This document shows, piece by piece, positions 33,387-43,594 of a DNA stretch of 64,000 bases. This stretch comes from Diogma glabrata (taxonomy: Eukaryota; Arthropoda; Insecta; Diptera; Cylindrotomidae), in assembly GCA_963693315.1 (NCBI GenBank), contig OY856186.1:94080132-94144131 (forward strand), in the 5' to 3' direction. Position numbers and translations under genes: made by a program. Positions within the stretch are counted from its first letter, which is position 1, and each line of letters starts with the position of its first letter. A model generated the notes under the pieces. The model did not search any database and was not told where the DNA came from. It saw nothing but the letters and a program-made list of their open reading frames with translations.

Positions 33387-33851
33387 TTAAGACGTAGGTC
33401 CCACAACAACATGCGTCTTGAGATATAGGTGGACGCTTCTTTTAAATCTTTGTGGATTGAAGGCACCCGAGACTATTGATTCGGGCAAAGCATTCCATGT
33501 GTACGATGTACGCACAAAGAAATCTCTTTGCATTCTATTACTATGACAGTGAGTAATCTCGACAGTTCGACCGCCCGCACAAACCGATTGACGAGTAAAA
33601 CGGGGAAAAACATATGTCAGAGGCATTATGGACCTGATTTCATCCGAGCACTGCTGGTGACGATATTTATAAAACACAACGAGATCAGCAACAGTGCGAC
33701 GATGTTGCAGGGAATCAAGACCTAATGTTAAATCTCGATCACCAACAATTCGTATAGCTCGCTTTTGAACAGAGTCCAAAAGAGCCAGGATAGTAAAAGA
33801 TGCAGCGCCCCAAACTTGACAACAATACTCCATACAGGGACGAATATAGGA
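33387..33851 (-). pseudogene. LINE family 1 RT, C-terminal piece
   Basis: Frame 33387-33833 contains MEYCCQVWGAAS, RAIRIVGDRDLTLGLDSLQH and FKRSVHLYLKTHVVVGPTS, with a natural-looking stop at 33387. It shows where the C-terminus of the family normally ends, which the copy at 14660 has lost through a 1-base deletion. It is cut at 33851 by the gypsy element. Confidence 0.85.
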
Positions 33852-35061
33852 TGTAACGATCGCAATAATCGCAAAACAATAATAAAACCAAATTCATCTT
33901 CGTTTTCAATTCAATAAAAATGTATTTCATTAGTTTCCATTCATTTTCACATTAACAATAATTTAAAATTTTCTAATACTTAACTGCTAGTTAAATTTCA
34001 ATTGTACTATAAAAAGCAAACGAACGTACTAAATTTTTATTTCCAATTCTAACAAACAGATGTCGTTATTAATCTTTATTGAATTTCTTTTTAGTATTAC
34101 CCGAGCTATTTTGACATGATAAGATGTCAAAAAGAATTAACAAAAACACATTTTGGTTTGAAAATATTGTCTTTCTGTTTTTGGGTCTTCAACCAAAATG
34201 TTGAATTGAGATTGTTATTAAACACTCAATAAAACGTATTAAAGAAAAAATACTAATTCCATTTTCTGCTTTTAAAGAGAAAACATTTTAATTGTGCTTT
34301 TATGTTATGCAAGATTATATTTTCGTGAAATTAAATTCATAACAAATAAATGTAGTTATAATAAGTGAAATGATAACAACATATTAAAATGTATCGATTA
34401 TTGTGTATACAAAATATATCACAAAATAATTTTAAAGTGATACTGAAAAATTATGTAAATCTTTCGAATGAATAAAAAAAATTATCGTAATTCATTTACA
34501 TTAGTGTCACATGCGAAATATGAACTTAATTCTTTAAACAACTTTAATGAAAATGTATAATAAATGTTGGTTCGTAAAGCAACTTATAATTTTTATTTGA
34601 ATTACGAACAAAGTGGAATATTCACGCCGCAATGGGGTACAAAAAAAATACGAATAATAGTTTTATGTGCCAGGAACCTCGCTCGAAAGGATCTATTTTT
34701 TGATGGTGATCAATTTCGTATAACAAAATCAGATGCTGTTGAGTTTTGGAAAATCAAACTAATAACTTAAAACAACAGAATATTGATGACAGCAATCAAC
34801 AGTTGCAACTAAGGTATTTATTATTAATATTTATGTTAATTTTAATTTAGACATTACTTTTGTAATGTCGAGATAAACTAAGGAAAAAGATAATAAGAGA
34901 TTCCCAAATCTCGGATTCGAATGGGAACGGTCTGTTCACTCCGAATTCCTTTAAGTACCGTAACATTACTATTAATTTCTTTTTATATATATATTTGTAT
35001 TACCAAAGGTCCAAATATAATAAATTGGCACCGTAACAGGGCCAACAATGCAAATATAATA
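33852..35061 (+). repeat. Left LTR (1210 bp)
   Basis: Begins TGTAACGATCGC and ends CAAATATAATA. It matches 43595-44804 throughout except for one G/A difference seen by eye near 34549. It lacks the usual CA end. The last ~50 bp contain a PBS-like TGGCACCGTAACAGGG. Confidence 0.93.
34564..34770 (+). CDS. Short LTR ORF with a SMURF-C2-like segment (left LTR)
   Basis: A 68-codon frame. Residues 28-45 read KIRIIVLCARNLARKDLF, closely resembling the first strand-loop of the C2 domain of SMURF (NEDD4-family) ubiquitin ligases. The similarity stops abruptly at FDGDQF, as expected if only one exon or exon part was captured. The flanking N- and C-terminal residues are not recognised. Whether it is translated is unknown. 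The same frame is in the right LTR (44307-44513). A chance match is possible but looks unlikely over this length. Confidence 0.45.
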   Translation: MLVRKATYNFYLNYEQSGIFTPQWGTKKIRIIVLCARNLARKDLFFDGDQFRITKSDAVEFWKIKLIT

Positions 35062-35686
35062 AACTGTCGCCGAACCAAAAACGGACCGGGGGAATATTTT
35101 GGTAATATAATACCGTGATTACGGTGGAGTTTTGTTACCGTTAGGTACGAATTTGTTGTGTTATTTAGAGCTATTTTCGGCGCGAAAAATATTTTTTTTC
35201 ATTTTTTTTCATGTATTTGGGCGGTGTCAACCGGTTTGGTTGACTTCGAACTTGTTTGGATAAGAACCAGTTGGGTTTTTTTTTATATGTATATTTTTCT
35301 TTTTTTTCATTTTTTTAATAATTTTTAAGAATTTCACAATTTGATAAATTTAAAAGGAATTTTTGAGAATTGAATTCAGCGGTAGTTGCAATAACGAATT
35401 CAAATGACTATTAAATGCTGCACAGGTACATTGGAGAGGAGGAAGGAGACAAATAATAAGCAATTCTAAGACTTATTAGAATTTGAAAGGAAATTGTATT
35501 CTGCTTTCGCATTAACCTTTTGGTCTTTGAGTTCTTGGTAGAGCCAGTGTTAAAAATACCATTATTTGTTTTTCTCTAATTAAATATAATATTCTAAAGA
35601 TTAAATTCTAATTCTAACATTTAATTTGGTTTTTACAATAGTGTAGAATTGTATTTGGATTAACACTATATTTCTTACACTCAAAA
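35062..35686 (+). other. Start of gypsy leader and second PBS-like site
   Basis: Right after the LTR the sequence reads CTGTCGCCGAACC, which resembles a tRNA-Lys-type primer binding site as imperfectly as the copy inside the LTR end. The rest is AT-rich leader with no gene. Confidence 0.4.
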
Positions 35687-36373
35687 ATGCACACAGTCAG
35701 AAATTTTGGCTCGTTTAGGAGCAAGCGTCGGCCGGGGCCAGGAGAGTTGGGTCAGGCAGCGGTTAAGCCGGGTGTGAATGAGGTAGATGAAGTAATGCAT
35801 GAGATTGTGAGTGAAGTGATGAATGTGGTGAATGAGAGGGAACAGGTAAAAATGAATGCAGAACTGAATGAGAAAAGGAATCAACTATATTTAGAATTGA
35901 TGGATGACATAGCGAATGAGCAGTATGATGAATGGTTGGATGTAGTGATAAGTGAGATTGTAAATGAGGAAGTGAATGAGTTGGCGGATGGAGTGATGAA
36001 TAAGGAGATAAATGAGTGGGCAGATGAGGTAGTGCATGGAGTGGAGGAAGTGGATGAGATGAATGAGGAGTTGGTAGGAGAAGTGGTAGTTGATGAAGTG
36101 AATGAGTGTGTGGATGAAGTGATGGATGCGCGAGAGAGATATCGATTGAGGAGGCTAGAAAGGGATAGGAAAAGGTGGAGGGAGAAAAAGAGTAGGAGGA
36201 AGAAGCAGAAGGCAGCGTGGTTGGCCGAGGAGGTAGAGTTCTCGTCAGTCATGCACGCTTATGCGGAGATATTGGCTGAAGAGAACGCTATCTCTGAGTC
36301 CAATCACAGGGGAGAGAACCCTCGACGGTGGTTGGGACCGCAAGTGGCCCCGGGAAATTGTGTGCATCTTTGA
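35687..36373 (+). CDS. Uncharacterised accessory ORF upstream of gag
   Basis: A 228-codon open frame in the gypsy leader. Residues 30-145 are acidic with repeated V-N-E and E-V-M-N-E type units, likely helical or coiled coil. Residues 148-176 are strongly basic (ERYRLRRLERDRKRWREKK), which could bind nucleic acid or act as a nuclear signal. A GC-richer composition than the surrounding leader and the absence of stops argue for coding. No family is recognised and the minus-strand frame 35881-36252 is its shadow. The start ATG at 35687 lies 626 bp after the LTR. Function is unknown. Confidence 0.55.
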   Translation: MHTVRNFGSFRSKRRPGPGELGQAAVKPGVNEVDEVMHEIVSEVMNVVNEREQVKMNAELNEKRNQLYLELMDDIANEQYDEWLDVVISEIVNEEVNELADGVMNKEINEWADEVVHGVEEVDEMNEELVGEVVVDEVNECVDEVMDARERYRLRRLERDRKRWREKKSRRKKQKAAWLAEEVEFSSVMHAYAEILAEENAISESNHRGENPRRWLGPQVAPGNCVHL

Positions 36374-37031
36374 AATGTATTTTGTTCTGAATTTGGAAAA
36401 AAACCGTTTTGGGGCAGTAATTTTTTTCGGAGACTGTTTTTTTATACTGTCATTGTACATAGTGTATATAGTAGGTTAATTGTTGTATAATTGTACATAT
36501 TTGTACATATTTTTGGTATATAGGAAGCGGATGTAGTGGTTTGTGTGGAGTGTTATGTTACAATAGCACCAACGAGATGAAATTAAGAAACCAAACCGAT
36601 GAAACGATTTAGCCATTTGAACTTTTTGTGAGTAGCTTTGGCAAATATTATACATTGATAGGAATTGGATAGTAGATCATATTTAAATATTTATACATTA
36701 ATAAATTAGATCTGGAATCTGATGCTCGTTTTAACGGTGCATTTTGGCCTGCGTGAAATAAATACATGATTTTAATTTCTTTACCACTAATGGTTATAAT
36801 CGGTGAAAATCCTGTTTTGGTTGTGGTAGATTCGAACTATTTTTAATTTCGCGATGAAAATATTGTACATTCCACTACAGTTGAGCGTTTGTTAGAATTA
36901 ATTGATTTTTTTTTTGGGTGTTAATTTTTTTATTGTTGTGTAATGATTACAAGTGTGTAATTGATAATTTCTCTCAGCGGTACCTCTAACAAAGGATCCA
37001 TGGGGCTTATCTCCTTAACATAATTATGTTC

Positions 37032-37066
37032 TTAGATCGCCTCTGTCCATTATGGACATGCGATCG
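37032..37066 (+). promoter_or_regulatory. Short leader hairpin
   Basis: GATCGC...GCGATC encloses GTCCATTATGGAC, giving a two-step stem. Position and stability suggest an RNA element, function unknown. Confidence 0.5.
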
Positions 37067-37072
37067 AAGTTC

Positions 37073-37211
37073 ATTGGTTTCTTCTCTTCATTTCAGAAGG
37101 AGTTTTCTGGTGATAAGGGAGTGACTACTGCTGGTCTGTACTTAGGTACAAACCAGTAGTACCATTCCCTGCACAGAAGCTTCTTTAACGAAATGAAGAG
37201 GAGAACCAATC
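37073..37211 (+). promoter_or_regulatory. Long leader hairpin
   Basis: The base pairs ATTGGTTTCTTCTCTTCATT with its complement near 37190-37210. An inner stem is AGGGAGTGACTACTGCTGGT against AACCAGTAGTACCATTCCCT. The tip TGTACTTAGGTACA is self-complementary. Such a loop could support RNA dimerisation or packaging. That is inference. Confidence 0.55.
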
Positions 37212-38294
37212 ATTTTTTTTTATCAGGATCGAGGCTTCACCTCACACAACTTCAACATTTTTCCACTCTTACATTTAGCTTGCAATAGACAGTTTTCATT
37301 AAGTTTAGGATTTGAAGTCTGGTGTTCGGGAGCGTTCTTCGACTATGGCATTAGTTTAATGGTAATTTATTTTTAGGTAGAACAACCGCAGCTGGGTCAG
37401 TAGAAATGGGCCTAGAGTCTAATCGTGACAGTTGCGATTGTTTTTGTTAGGTTGGGGAGATACTGTTCTGTAGAATCTGGTCGTTAGGGGCTTTTCTAGT
37501 CGGTTCTCACATGCATTGTTGGAGTGGGCTCGCGAACGCGATAATTCAAATACTAAATAAAATGGATATTGTAGCCATACTTACTTTTATGTGTCTCCAG
37601 ACGAATCTAGATTTTGGGAATCTCTTATTATATTAAATAAAAATAAAATAAATCAAACAAATTTTTCAAAAAATTAAATAAATAATTTTTATTAAATAAA
37701 ATAAATTTTCGTAAATTAAATTTTAGGTAACTAAATAATTTTTTTTAAATTTAAATAATTTTAGGTAATTAAATAAAATAAATTTTTTATTAATTAAGCA
37801 ATACGTCAAGAAATAAATAAATATTTTTTATTTTTTTTAAAAAATAAATCAATATTTTGAGCTAGGACGTTGCATCCAATAAATAAACATCCTTTTTGAA
37901 TATTTTTTATTTTTCAATTTTTTTTAAAATAAATAAATATATTTTAGGGGTGCTATCGTCAATAACTAATTTTAGGTATATATATATATTTCAGTATATC
38001 TGAAATTAAATAAATAAATTATATTTTAATATACAATATCTTAGGAATTTCTGTAAAGATTCAGCAAAGATTAGCTACGACAGTTTTTTTGTTCCTTTAC
38101 AAGTTTGGTTTTTACAAAAATTTTCTGTTTTTTTGGGGCGTTCGTTGTTTTTTTTCCGTTTTGCGGTTTTTATTGTTTTCACTTTTACATTTCCGTCGTA
38201 CTAACTCTACATTTTTTTTTTGGTTGTTGAGAATTGGTTTTATTATTGTTGTTTGATTTTGTGAATTCTGGATTTGATAAATTTTACCATCAAA

Positions 38295-40094
38295 ATGTCA
38301 AACCAAATAGACGTTGACCATCCGTTCTATGGTCTAGAACCCAGCGAACTGCAGATCGAATGTCTGGTTCGGGGTGTGGATTTTGGAGGGGTCAGTTGGG
38401 CAGAGGAACTGCGAAACCACGTGGATCATGGTGCAGTTCCAGTAACGGTATCTCATGCGAGAGACTTGGTAGCTGAGTCTCAAACGGTGGTGCAGGCAGC
38501 ACAAGTTGTTTTAGATCAAGTACGTCGACTTCAGTCACCGATTGATCAGACCCTCTTGGATGGTTTGGCGAATCGAGTGTTACATTATACGGGTAGGATG
38601 AATAGGTTGGGTCCTCGCAATGACTTGCAAGAAGCCCGCACCTACGCTATCTCACAATTGTCACGCGCTTGGAGTATAATAGGATCATTATCAACACGTC
38701 CAATTATGCAGAGTAAATCAGGAGTATCATCTGCTCCACCTGCTTCACCTGCTTTTCAACCAGATGAGAGATCCACACCGATCCCAGTACGGCCAATATC
38801 GGAAACAATAAATAGTCTGAATCGTCCAAACCAGCAACATCAGAGACGGTCAGATCAATTACCACCGGCTTATTTCCAGCAATCTGGGTTGAGAGCCGAG
38901 GACTTTGCAATACCACAATTGGGTCCATCACTCCAGTCTGAACATACACATAACAATCCAGCATTGGTACAACCACAACCACAATTAAATTATCCATCAG
39001 TACCACAGGTACAACTACCACCAATATATCCACCAGCTCCACTAACAGCACCACCACCATACAACCAACCTCCTCAGGTATGGCGTGACGCGGCTCCAGC
39101 GTTAGCACCAGTGGAGTACCGAGGGGTTCGTGGGAACAATTTGAGTCGTTATGACTCAAATTGGGTTCCAACCTTCACAGGGGATGGTCACTCTCCTGAT
39201 ATTCATGAGTTCATTCATAGAGTGGAGGCGGCTGCCAGAAGAGACCGTGTGTCATGGGACGACCTTAGGTCTATCATACCACGGTATCTGAAAGCAGCGG
39301 CCGACAGATACTATTTGAATTTAACTCATGAATATGAGGTGGTGACCTACCCAGTGCTAAGGGAGGGACTCCTACAGACCTTCGGTACGCTAACTGATGA
39401 TAAGGCGATCTTGCGCGTTCTTCTGAACCGTAAACAAAAATCCAAGGAGAGCGTATACGAATATCTGGTGGAGATTGGTTCGTTAAACCGTCGCTTAGCA
39501 CGTCCATTTGCTGATCGTGAAATGCTAGAGATTGCTCGGGAGGGACTGAGTGTGGATCTCAAAAATGCTACATTAGCAGCAACAATACACTCAATGGATG
39601 AACTTCGGACTTTATGTCAGAAGTTTGAACGTTTGTGGTCCACACCAGTTCCAACCAGAACATCAAATTTAAGAATTAGCGAGGTACAGCAAATGGATGA
39701 TTATGAGGTGGATGCTGAACCAGAACAACATGGATATATTGATGCGGTGGATTCAACACAGAGACGGATATTGCAGCGACCTAGCATAACCTCTGACAAC
39801 AGTCAACCTGGTCCATCAATATCCAGACAACCAATAGTGTGTTTCAGATGTGGAGTAAACGGTCATCGAGCTCCTGAGTGCTCTAAGAATAGAATTAAAC
39901 TATATTGTTGGAAATGTAACAAGCCGGATGTTATATATGCAAATTGTTCATATTGTCACCCGTCGTTAAACTACCGTCCGAGAGTACATGCTTCGGGGAT
40001 GGTACCCTCGGTTCAACATCCAATGAGCCCGAAGAAAACGACGAGAGATGTAGCAACGCAGGACGATCGATCACCACTCAGGAAACCAGAATAA
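38295..40094 (+). CDS. gag: Gypsy gag polyprotein
   Basis: The 599-residue structural protein would assemble the virus-like particle and bind element RNA in the cytoplasm. I start at the ATG at 38295 (CAAAATG context). The upstream TTG at 38274 is less likely. A Pro/Gln-rich linker covers about residues 150-260, a capsid-like helical region about 275-450, and zinc knuckle CFRCGVNGHRAPEC about residues 514-527. A second Cys motif CWKCNKPDVIYANCSYC follows at about 536-553, a feature I associate with Osvaldo/Ulysses-type elements. The last 150 nt overlap pol in the -1 frame, so pol is probably made by frameshifting. No canonical slippery heptamer was seen. The A-rich CCGAAGAAAACG at 40029-40040 is a candidate. 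No stops interrupt the frame. Confidence 0.9.
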   Translation: MSNQIDVDHPFYGLEPSELQIECLVRGVDFGGVSWAEELRNHVDHGAVPVTVSHARDLVAESQTVVQAAQVVLDQVRRLQSPIDQTLLDGLANRVLHYTGRMNRLGPRNDLQEARTYAISQLSRAWSIIGSLSTRPIMQSKSGVSSAPPASPAFQPDERSTPIPVRPISETINSLNRPNQQHQRRSDQLPPAYFQQSGLRAEDFAIPQLGPSLQSEHTHNNPALVQPQPQLNYPSVPQVQLPPIYPPAPLTAPPPYNQPPQVWRDAAPALAPVEYRGVRGNNLSRYDSNWVPTFTGDGHSPDIHEFIHRVEAAARRDRVSWDDLRSIIPRYLKAAADRYYLNLTHEYEVVTYPVLREGLLQTFGTLTDDKAILRVLLNRKQKSKESVYEYLVEIGSLNRRLARPFADREMLEIAREGLSVDLKNATLAATIHSMDELRTLCQKFERLWSTPVPTRTSNLRISEVQQMDDYEVDAEPEQHGYIDAVDSTQRRILQRPSITSDNSQPGPSISRQPIVCFRCGVNGHRAPECSKNRIKLYCWKCNKPDVIYANCSYCHPSLNYRPRVHASGMVPSVQHPMSPKKTTRDVATQDDRSPLRKPE

Positions 40095-43000
40095 AATCAC
40101 CTAGTACATTTAATTTCCCATCATTACATCGAACGTATTTTAGACGTCTAGAACGTAATATTAGATATTGGAGGATGAGGAAATTATTTCGTAAAGCTTG
40201 TATTTCATCTATCCTTTCAGAAACAAAGGATCCTCGGCCGCGATTAACAATAAGGATTTTGGACAAACACATTTCAGGACTATTGGACAGTGGAGCGTCA
40301 ATCACAATACTTGGAAGAAATTCCTTGGAATTATTGGAGTCAGCAGGTACAACTTACCGTAAGTACACTTCGTGTATTCGTACGGCAGATGGTACTGCAA
40401 ATAAAATTTTGGGTTACATAGAAGTTCCAATAACTGTGAATGGCTCCACTAAACCAATGCGGTTTCATATTGTCCCTGGACTACGAGAAGAGCTCTACCT
40501 GGGCATAGATTTCTGGGAGAAATTTGGTATTGTTCCTTCATTTGTTAGTGAACTGACTCGTACAGAGCCACAAAATTTAAATATACATAACCTCACCACT
40601 GACCAGCAACGAGAACTGGATATGATCAAGGATTCTTTCCCGTCATTTGAAGTGTCTGGACTCGGAAAGACTTCTTTGGTTGAACATGTCATCGATGTTG
40701 GTGATAATGCACCTGTTAAACAGAGGCATTATCCCACATCGCCGGCTGTTCAACTAAAGGTCTATGCTGAACTTGACCGAATGCTTCAAATGGGCGTGAT
40801 CGAAGAGAGTAACAGTTCTTGGTGCTCGCCAGTGGTGTTGGTACAAAAAGAATCTGGTAAGAACAGATTATGTATTGATAGCCGTCGTGTCAATTCACTA
40901 ACGAAAAAGGACGCTTACCCACTTCCCTTGATTGATGGCTTACTAGGTCGTCTAAATAGCACAAAGTACATTTCAAGTATTGATCTCAAAGATGCTTTCT
41001 GGCAGATTCCTCTGGCAGAAGCATCTAGAGACAAGACAGCCTTCACAGTGCCTGGTCGTCCATTGTATCAATTCCGGGTTATGCCCTTTGGATTGTGCAA
41101 TGCTCCCCAGACAATGTGTCGGCTAATGCACAAAGTGATACCACATCAATATCACGAAAATGTCTTTGTTTATTTAGATGATCTATTGGTAGTCTCTTCC
41201 ACGTTCCAGGAACATATGGAATTGCTGTCCAAGGTCTCTTCATTGTTAAGAGCGGCTGGGTTAACAATAAACCTCAAGAAAAGCAAATTTGTTCTGAGAG
41301 AGGTGAAATACTTGGGATTTTTGGTTGGTGAAGATGGTCTTCGAACAGACCCTGACAAGGTAAGAGCTGTAGCAGAGTATCCAGCTCCATCTACAGTTAA
41401 ACAAATACGACGTTTACTAGGAATGGCTGGTTGGTACCAACGTTTCATACCAAACTATGCAAGCGTGGTATCACCAATTACAGATTTATTGAAGAAAAGT
41501 TCTGGGAAATTGAAATGGACATTGGAAGCGCAAGCTGCTTTCGAAAATTTAAAACGATTGCTGACTACAGCACCGGTATTAGTAAACCCTGATTATAATA
41601 AAGAGTTCTTTATTAGATGCGATGCGAGTCTGACAGGGATAGGTAGTGTACTGTATCAGATCGACGAAGACGGACAAGAGTGTCCGATAGCCTTCATGTC
41701 GAAAAAACTTAATAAAGCTCAACGAAACTATTCTGTTTCTGAGCTTGAATGTCTTGCGGCAATTCTGAGTGTGAAGAAATTCAGGGGCTATGTTGAAGGT
41801 CACCGATTTACAATTGTGACTGATCACTCAAGTCTGAAGTGGCTTATGTCACAGAAAGACTTGAGTGGTCGTCTGGCTAGGTGGAGCCTAAAACTCCAAC
41901 ATATGGATTTTACCATTGTCCACCAAAAAGGTACCCAAAATATAGTCCCTGATGCTCTATCTCGTCTTTATGACGATACACACGAAGAATTGACGGAAGC
42001 ATTAGTACATCACATTAATGAGATTAAAATCGACAATGAGGGTTATCGGCACAAGGAATATACGGATATGATAGCTAAAGTTCAATCATCACCAAAGGAC
42101 TTTCCCTCAGTTAAAGTCGTGGATGATAAGCTATACATTCGTATTGAGCCAAAACCTGATGCAATACCCAACGATGTTCCTGTGTGGAAACTCTGGGTAC
42201 CAAAACCGATGACTTCCAACATGATTCAGAAACATCATGATGATAGTACTGCTGCTCATGGGGGTGTTAAAAAGACTTTAGAATTACTTCGACGTCTTTA
42301 CTATTGGCCGGGCATGGCGTCACAGGTACACAACTATGTTGTGTCCTGCGACACATGTAAACAAACAAAAGCCACGAATCAGATATTGCGTCCTCCGATG
42401 CAATATCAATTCGAAACAGCACGTCCATGGCAGAGAGTCTATATAGATTTTTTGGGACCGTACCCTCGTTCAACACTTGGGAATACGGTGTTATTGGTAG
42501 TTCTGGATCATGCTACGAAGTTTGTACTACTGAAACCACTTAGGAACGCAACTTCACCGAAGGTGAATGCTTTTCTGAAGAACGAAGTGTTTCTTACATA
42601 TGGGGTACCAGAGTTTCTGCACAGTGACAATGGCAAACAGTTCACTAGTAGGAACTTTCAAAGTCTTTTGTCAGATTTCGGCATTAAACACATTAGGACC
42701 GGTGTCTATAGTCCTCAAAGCAACGCGTCAGAGCGGGTCAATAGGTCAGTTCTAGCAGCAATTCGAGCGTTCATAAAAGGTCAACATACCAAGTGGGATT
42801 CATTAATTGGTGAAATCGCTTATGCACTGCGGGCTGCAGTACATTCAGCTACCAAGTACTCACCTTACTATCTATTATTTGGTCAACATCCAATATCGGA
42901 TGGAAATACTTACCAATTGTTGAGATCACTATACAAGCTTGGTGAAGATGCTGGTGAGGAAATAGAACGCGCTGATCATTTGACTCTGCTCAGGAATCGA

Positions 43001-43264
43001 GTTCAACAGAATTTGAAAGTAGCTTTCAAGAAATCGCAACATCAGTACAACCTGCGATCTAAACTACGGACTTTTCAACCACAACAACGTGTGTTTGTAC
43101 GGCAACATCATTTGAGTGACGCTACCAAAAAGTTCTCGGCAAAATTGGCTCCAAAGTTCTTACCTGCAATGATTAAGACTAAGATTGGAAATGTACTCTA
43201 TGAGTGTATAGATATGAGCGGTAAGAGTCTTGGAGTCCATCACGCGAAAGACATCAGAGAATGA
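39944..43264 (+). CDS. pol: Gypsy pol polyprotein (PR-RT-RNaseH-IN)
   Basis: An open frame of 1106 codons counted from 39944; the true start is set by frameshifting from gag. Domains in order are aspartic protease with LLDSGASITILG (about residue 112), reverse transcriptase with SSIDLKDAFWQIPL and catalytic FVYLDDLLVVS (about 408), and RNase H with IRCDASLTGIGS (about 558) and TDHSSLKWLM. Integrase follows with an HHCC zinc finger ending SCDTCKQTKA (about 800), then DFLGPYP, LHSDNGKQFTS (about 893) and NASERVNRS carrying the last acid of D,D-35-E. All key residues are present and no internal stop is seen. The PR-RT-RH-IN order marks Ty3/gypsy. Likely functional as it stands. Confidence 0.93.
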   Translation: MFILSPVVKLPSESTCFGDGTLGSTSNEPEENDERCSNAGRSITTQETRIKSPSTFNFPSLHRTYFRRLERNIRYWRMRKLFRKACISSILSETKDPRPRLTIRILDKHISGLLDSGASITILGRNSLELLESAGTTYRKYTSCIRTADGTANKILGYIEVPITVNGSTKPMRFHIVPGLREELYLGIDFWEKFGIVPSFVSELTRTEPQNLNIHNLTTDQQRELDMIKDSFPSFEVSGLGKTSLVEHVIDVGDNAPVKQRHYPTSPAVQLKVYAELDRMLQMGVIEESNSSWCSPVVLVQKESGKNRLCIDSRRVNSLTKKDAYPLPLIDGLLGRLNSTKYISSIDLKDAFWQIPLAEASRDKTAFTVPGRPLYQFRVMPFGLCNAPQTMCRLMHKVIPHQYHENVFVYLDDLLVVSSTFQEHMELLSKVSSLLRAAGLTINLKKSKFVLREVKYLGFLVGEDGLRTDPDKVRAVAEYPAPSTVKQIRRLLGMAGWYQRFIPNYASVVSPITDLLKKSSGKLKWTLEAQAAFENLKRLLTTAPVLVNPDYNKEFFIRCDASLTGIGSVLYQIDEDGQECPIAFMSKKLNKAQRNYSVSELECLAAILSVKKFRGYVEGHRFTIVTDHSSLKWLMSQKDLSGRLARWSLKLQHMDFTIVHQKGTQNIVPDALSRLYDDTHEELTEALVHHINEIKIDNEGYRHKEYTDMIAKVQSSPKDFPSVKVVDDKLYIRIEPKPDAIPNDVPVWKLWVPKPMTSNMIQKHHDDSTAAHGGVKKTLELLRRLYYWPGMASQVHNYVVSCDTCKQTKATNQILRPPMQYQFETARPWQRVYIDFLGPYPRSTLGNTVLLVVLDHATKFVLLKPLRNATSPKVNAFLKNEVFLTYGVPEFLHSDNGKQFTSRNFQSLLSDFGIKHIRTGVYSPQSNASERVNRSVLAAIRAFIKGQHTKWDSLIGEIAYALRAAVHSATKYSPYYLLFGQHPISDGNTYQLLRSLYKLGEDAGEEIERADHLTLLRNRVQQNLKVAFKKSQHQYNLRSKLRTFQPQQRVFVRQHHLSDATKKFSAKLAPKFLPAMIKTKIGNVLYECIDMSGKSLGVHHAKDIRE

Positions 43265-43594
43265 TGTCTGTTCGTTAGGTAGGGTCGTTCCTCTGGCTGG
43301 TTGTCGTCTCTGGGGTTCACATCTTCAGCATCATATATTACTGGTTGTATCGAGGTTTCAATGGTGCTGACGTTAGATGGATGGATGATCGATTTCGGTA
43401 CTCACTGATAGTTCCTAGGAACTTCATGAGTATTGAAATTGATCATCGACCCTGACGCTGGTTACCATTGGTATCTCGATCCCAGATACAGTTTAATAGG
43501 TGAAAGTAGTTCGGTGGTTTTCTGTCATGGAGGGGATGGCGACGTTTTTGTGATTTCAAGAGTAAAAATCTTGGTTTCTACCTTGAATTCATGG
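43265..43594 (+). other. Gypsy 3' region before the right LTR
   Basis: 330 bp, no gene. I saw no clean polypurine tract directly at the LTR. The nearest purine run is GGAGGGGATGG at about 43530. Confidence 0.5.

Larger units (their letters stand above)
36374..38294 (+). other. Long gypsy leader, non-coding, with hairpins
   Basis: About 1.9 kb without a gene. It contains two strong hairpins (37032-37066 and 37073-37211) and an AAATAAAT-rich tract at about 37620-37990. It ends at a CAAAATG start context for gag. Confidence 0.6.

Noticed and set aside
35881..36252. Ser/Thr-rich minus-strand frame
   Set aside because: Shadow of the accessory ORF on the plus strand; its composition is explained by the complementary repeat codons.
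38704..39171. 155-codon minus-strand frame
   Set aside because: Antisense to the Pro/Gln-rich part of gag; no motif.
43500..43594. Polypurine tract directly before the right LTR
   Set aside because: The bases next to the LTR are not purine rich; the nearest run is about 60 bp away.
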